From assembly GCA_946494635.1 (NCBI GenBank), contig CAMMCS010000132.1, forward strand, positions 1-5,574: a DNA stretch of 5,574 nucleotides. Reading direction: 5' to 3'. This DNA is from an uncultured Oscillibacter sp. (GTDB lineage Bacteria > Bacillota > Clostridia > Oscillospirales > Oscillospiraceae). The position numbers and the translations under genes are program-made. The notes below the pieces were generated by a model that saw nothing but the letters and a program-made list of their open reading frames with translations, made no database searches and was not told the DNA's origin. This document shows, piece by piece, positions 5,485 to 5,574 of this stretch (position 1 is the first letter of the stretch; the number at the start of each line of letters is the position of its first letter).

Positions 5485-5574
5485 TGCACCCCCCATTGTC
5501 GTCGTCGCAAAGTCCGCTAAGCTCCGTTTCCGCCTGCGGCGAAAACTGCGCCCGCTCCCTTGCTCCTCCTCTCC
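5485..5574. other. Unassigned end segment; hairpin, no recognisable gene
   Basis: It contains a GTC trinucleotide run (5499-5507) and a hairpin with GTTT-CGCC arms (5526-5534) against GGCG-AAAC (5538-5546), one C-A mismatch and a TGC loop. CTTTGC (5453-5458) also pairs with GCAAAG (5507-5512), joining this part to the preceding palindrome cluster. On the minus strand a short frame enters from the window edge and stops at 5519-5517 (TAG), giving 18 residues ending AVFAAGGNGA. This could be the tail of a convergent gene or chance. No start of recN is visible. The pyrimidine-rich end (CTCCTCCTCTCC) would read as GGAGAGGAGGAG on the minus strand, but no ATG at a suitable distance follows it. Confidence 0.25.

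Noticed and set aside
4981..5496. Minus-strand open frame of 171 codons over argR and the downstream palindromes
   Set aside because: It is antisense to argR, runs through the hairpins and shows no known motif.
1..5574. CRISPR array, tRNA, rRNA, transposase or prophage genes
   Set aside because: There is no regularly spaced repeat, cloverleaf or transposase-like frame; nearly all bases are accounted for by six housekeeping genes.

Overview
The window is a GC-rich (roughly 60-65%, estimated by eye) stretch in which every recognisable gene lies on the + strand. The gene order, xseB - ispA - dxs - tlyA - nadK - argR, is the conserved isoprenoid/housekeeping cluster of Bacillota. The high GC, strong GGAGG ribosome binding sites, ATGA overlaps and clostridial-type protein sequences suggest a GC-rich Clostridia member, most likely an Oscillospiraceae-like gut anaerobe. 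The taxon is an inference; no marker gene here fixes it.

Layout. Bases 1-173 hold the 3' end of xseB (exonuclease VII small subunit), with ispA (farnesyl diphosphate synthase) 2 nt later. Bases 1076-1364 are a 289-nt gap. It contains a GC-rich terminator-like hairpin, then an AT-rich island with an extended -10 sigma-A promoter and an 8+8 bp perfect inverted repeat touching the -35. A roughly 140-nt GC-rich leader follows, with strong predicted hairpins and a small open frame that starts at the predicted transcription start. From 1365 to 5347 four genes are packed end to end: dxs (TTG start), tlyA, nadK and argR, each overlapping the previous one by 4, 4 and 11 nt. Bases 5348-5574 hold a weak terminator and a run of nested inverted repeats. 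No gene is recognisable there, and recN, the usual next gene, is absent up to the window end.

How the genes fit together. Dxs makes 1-deoxy-D-xylulose 5-phosphate, the entry metabolite of the MEP pathway. IspA condenses the resulting C5 units to farnesyl diphosphate, the precursor of longer polyprenyl carriers. NadK supplies NADP(H), TlyA 2'-O-methylates rRNA, ArgR is the arginine-responsive repressor/activator, and XseB belongs to a DNA-repair nuclease. The cluster is therefore a conserved neighbourhood more than a single pathway. The terminator plus promoter between ispA and dxs implies that dxs-tlyA-nadK-argR can be transcribed separately from xseB-ispA.

The coding genes are ordinary. The parts worth a second look are the ispA-dxs gap (candidate operator, structured leader, near-leaderless small ORF, at the site where some extremophilic Bacillota carry OLE RNA) and the palindrome-rich segment after argR.
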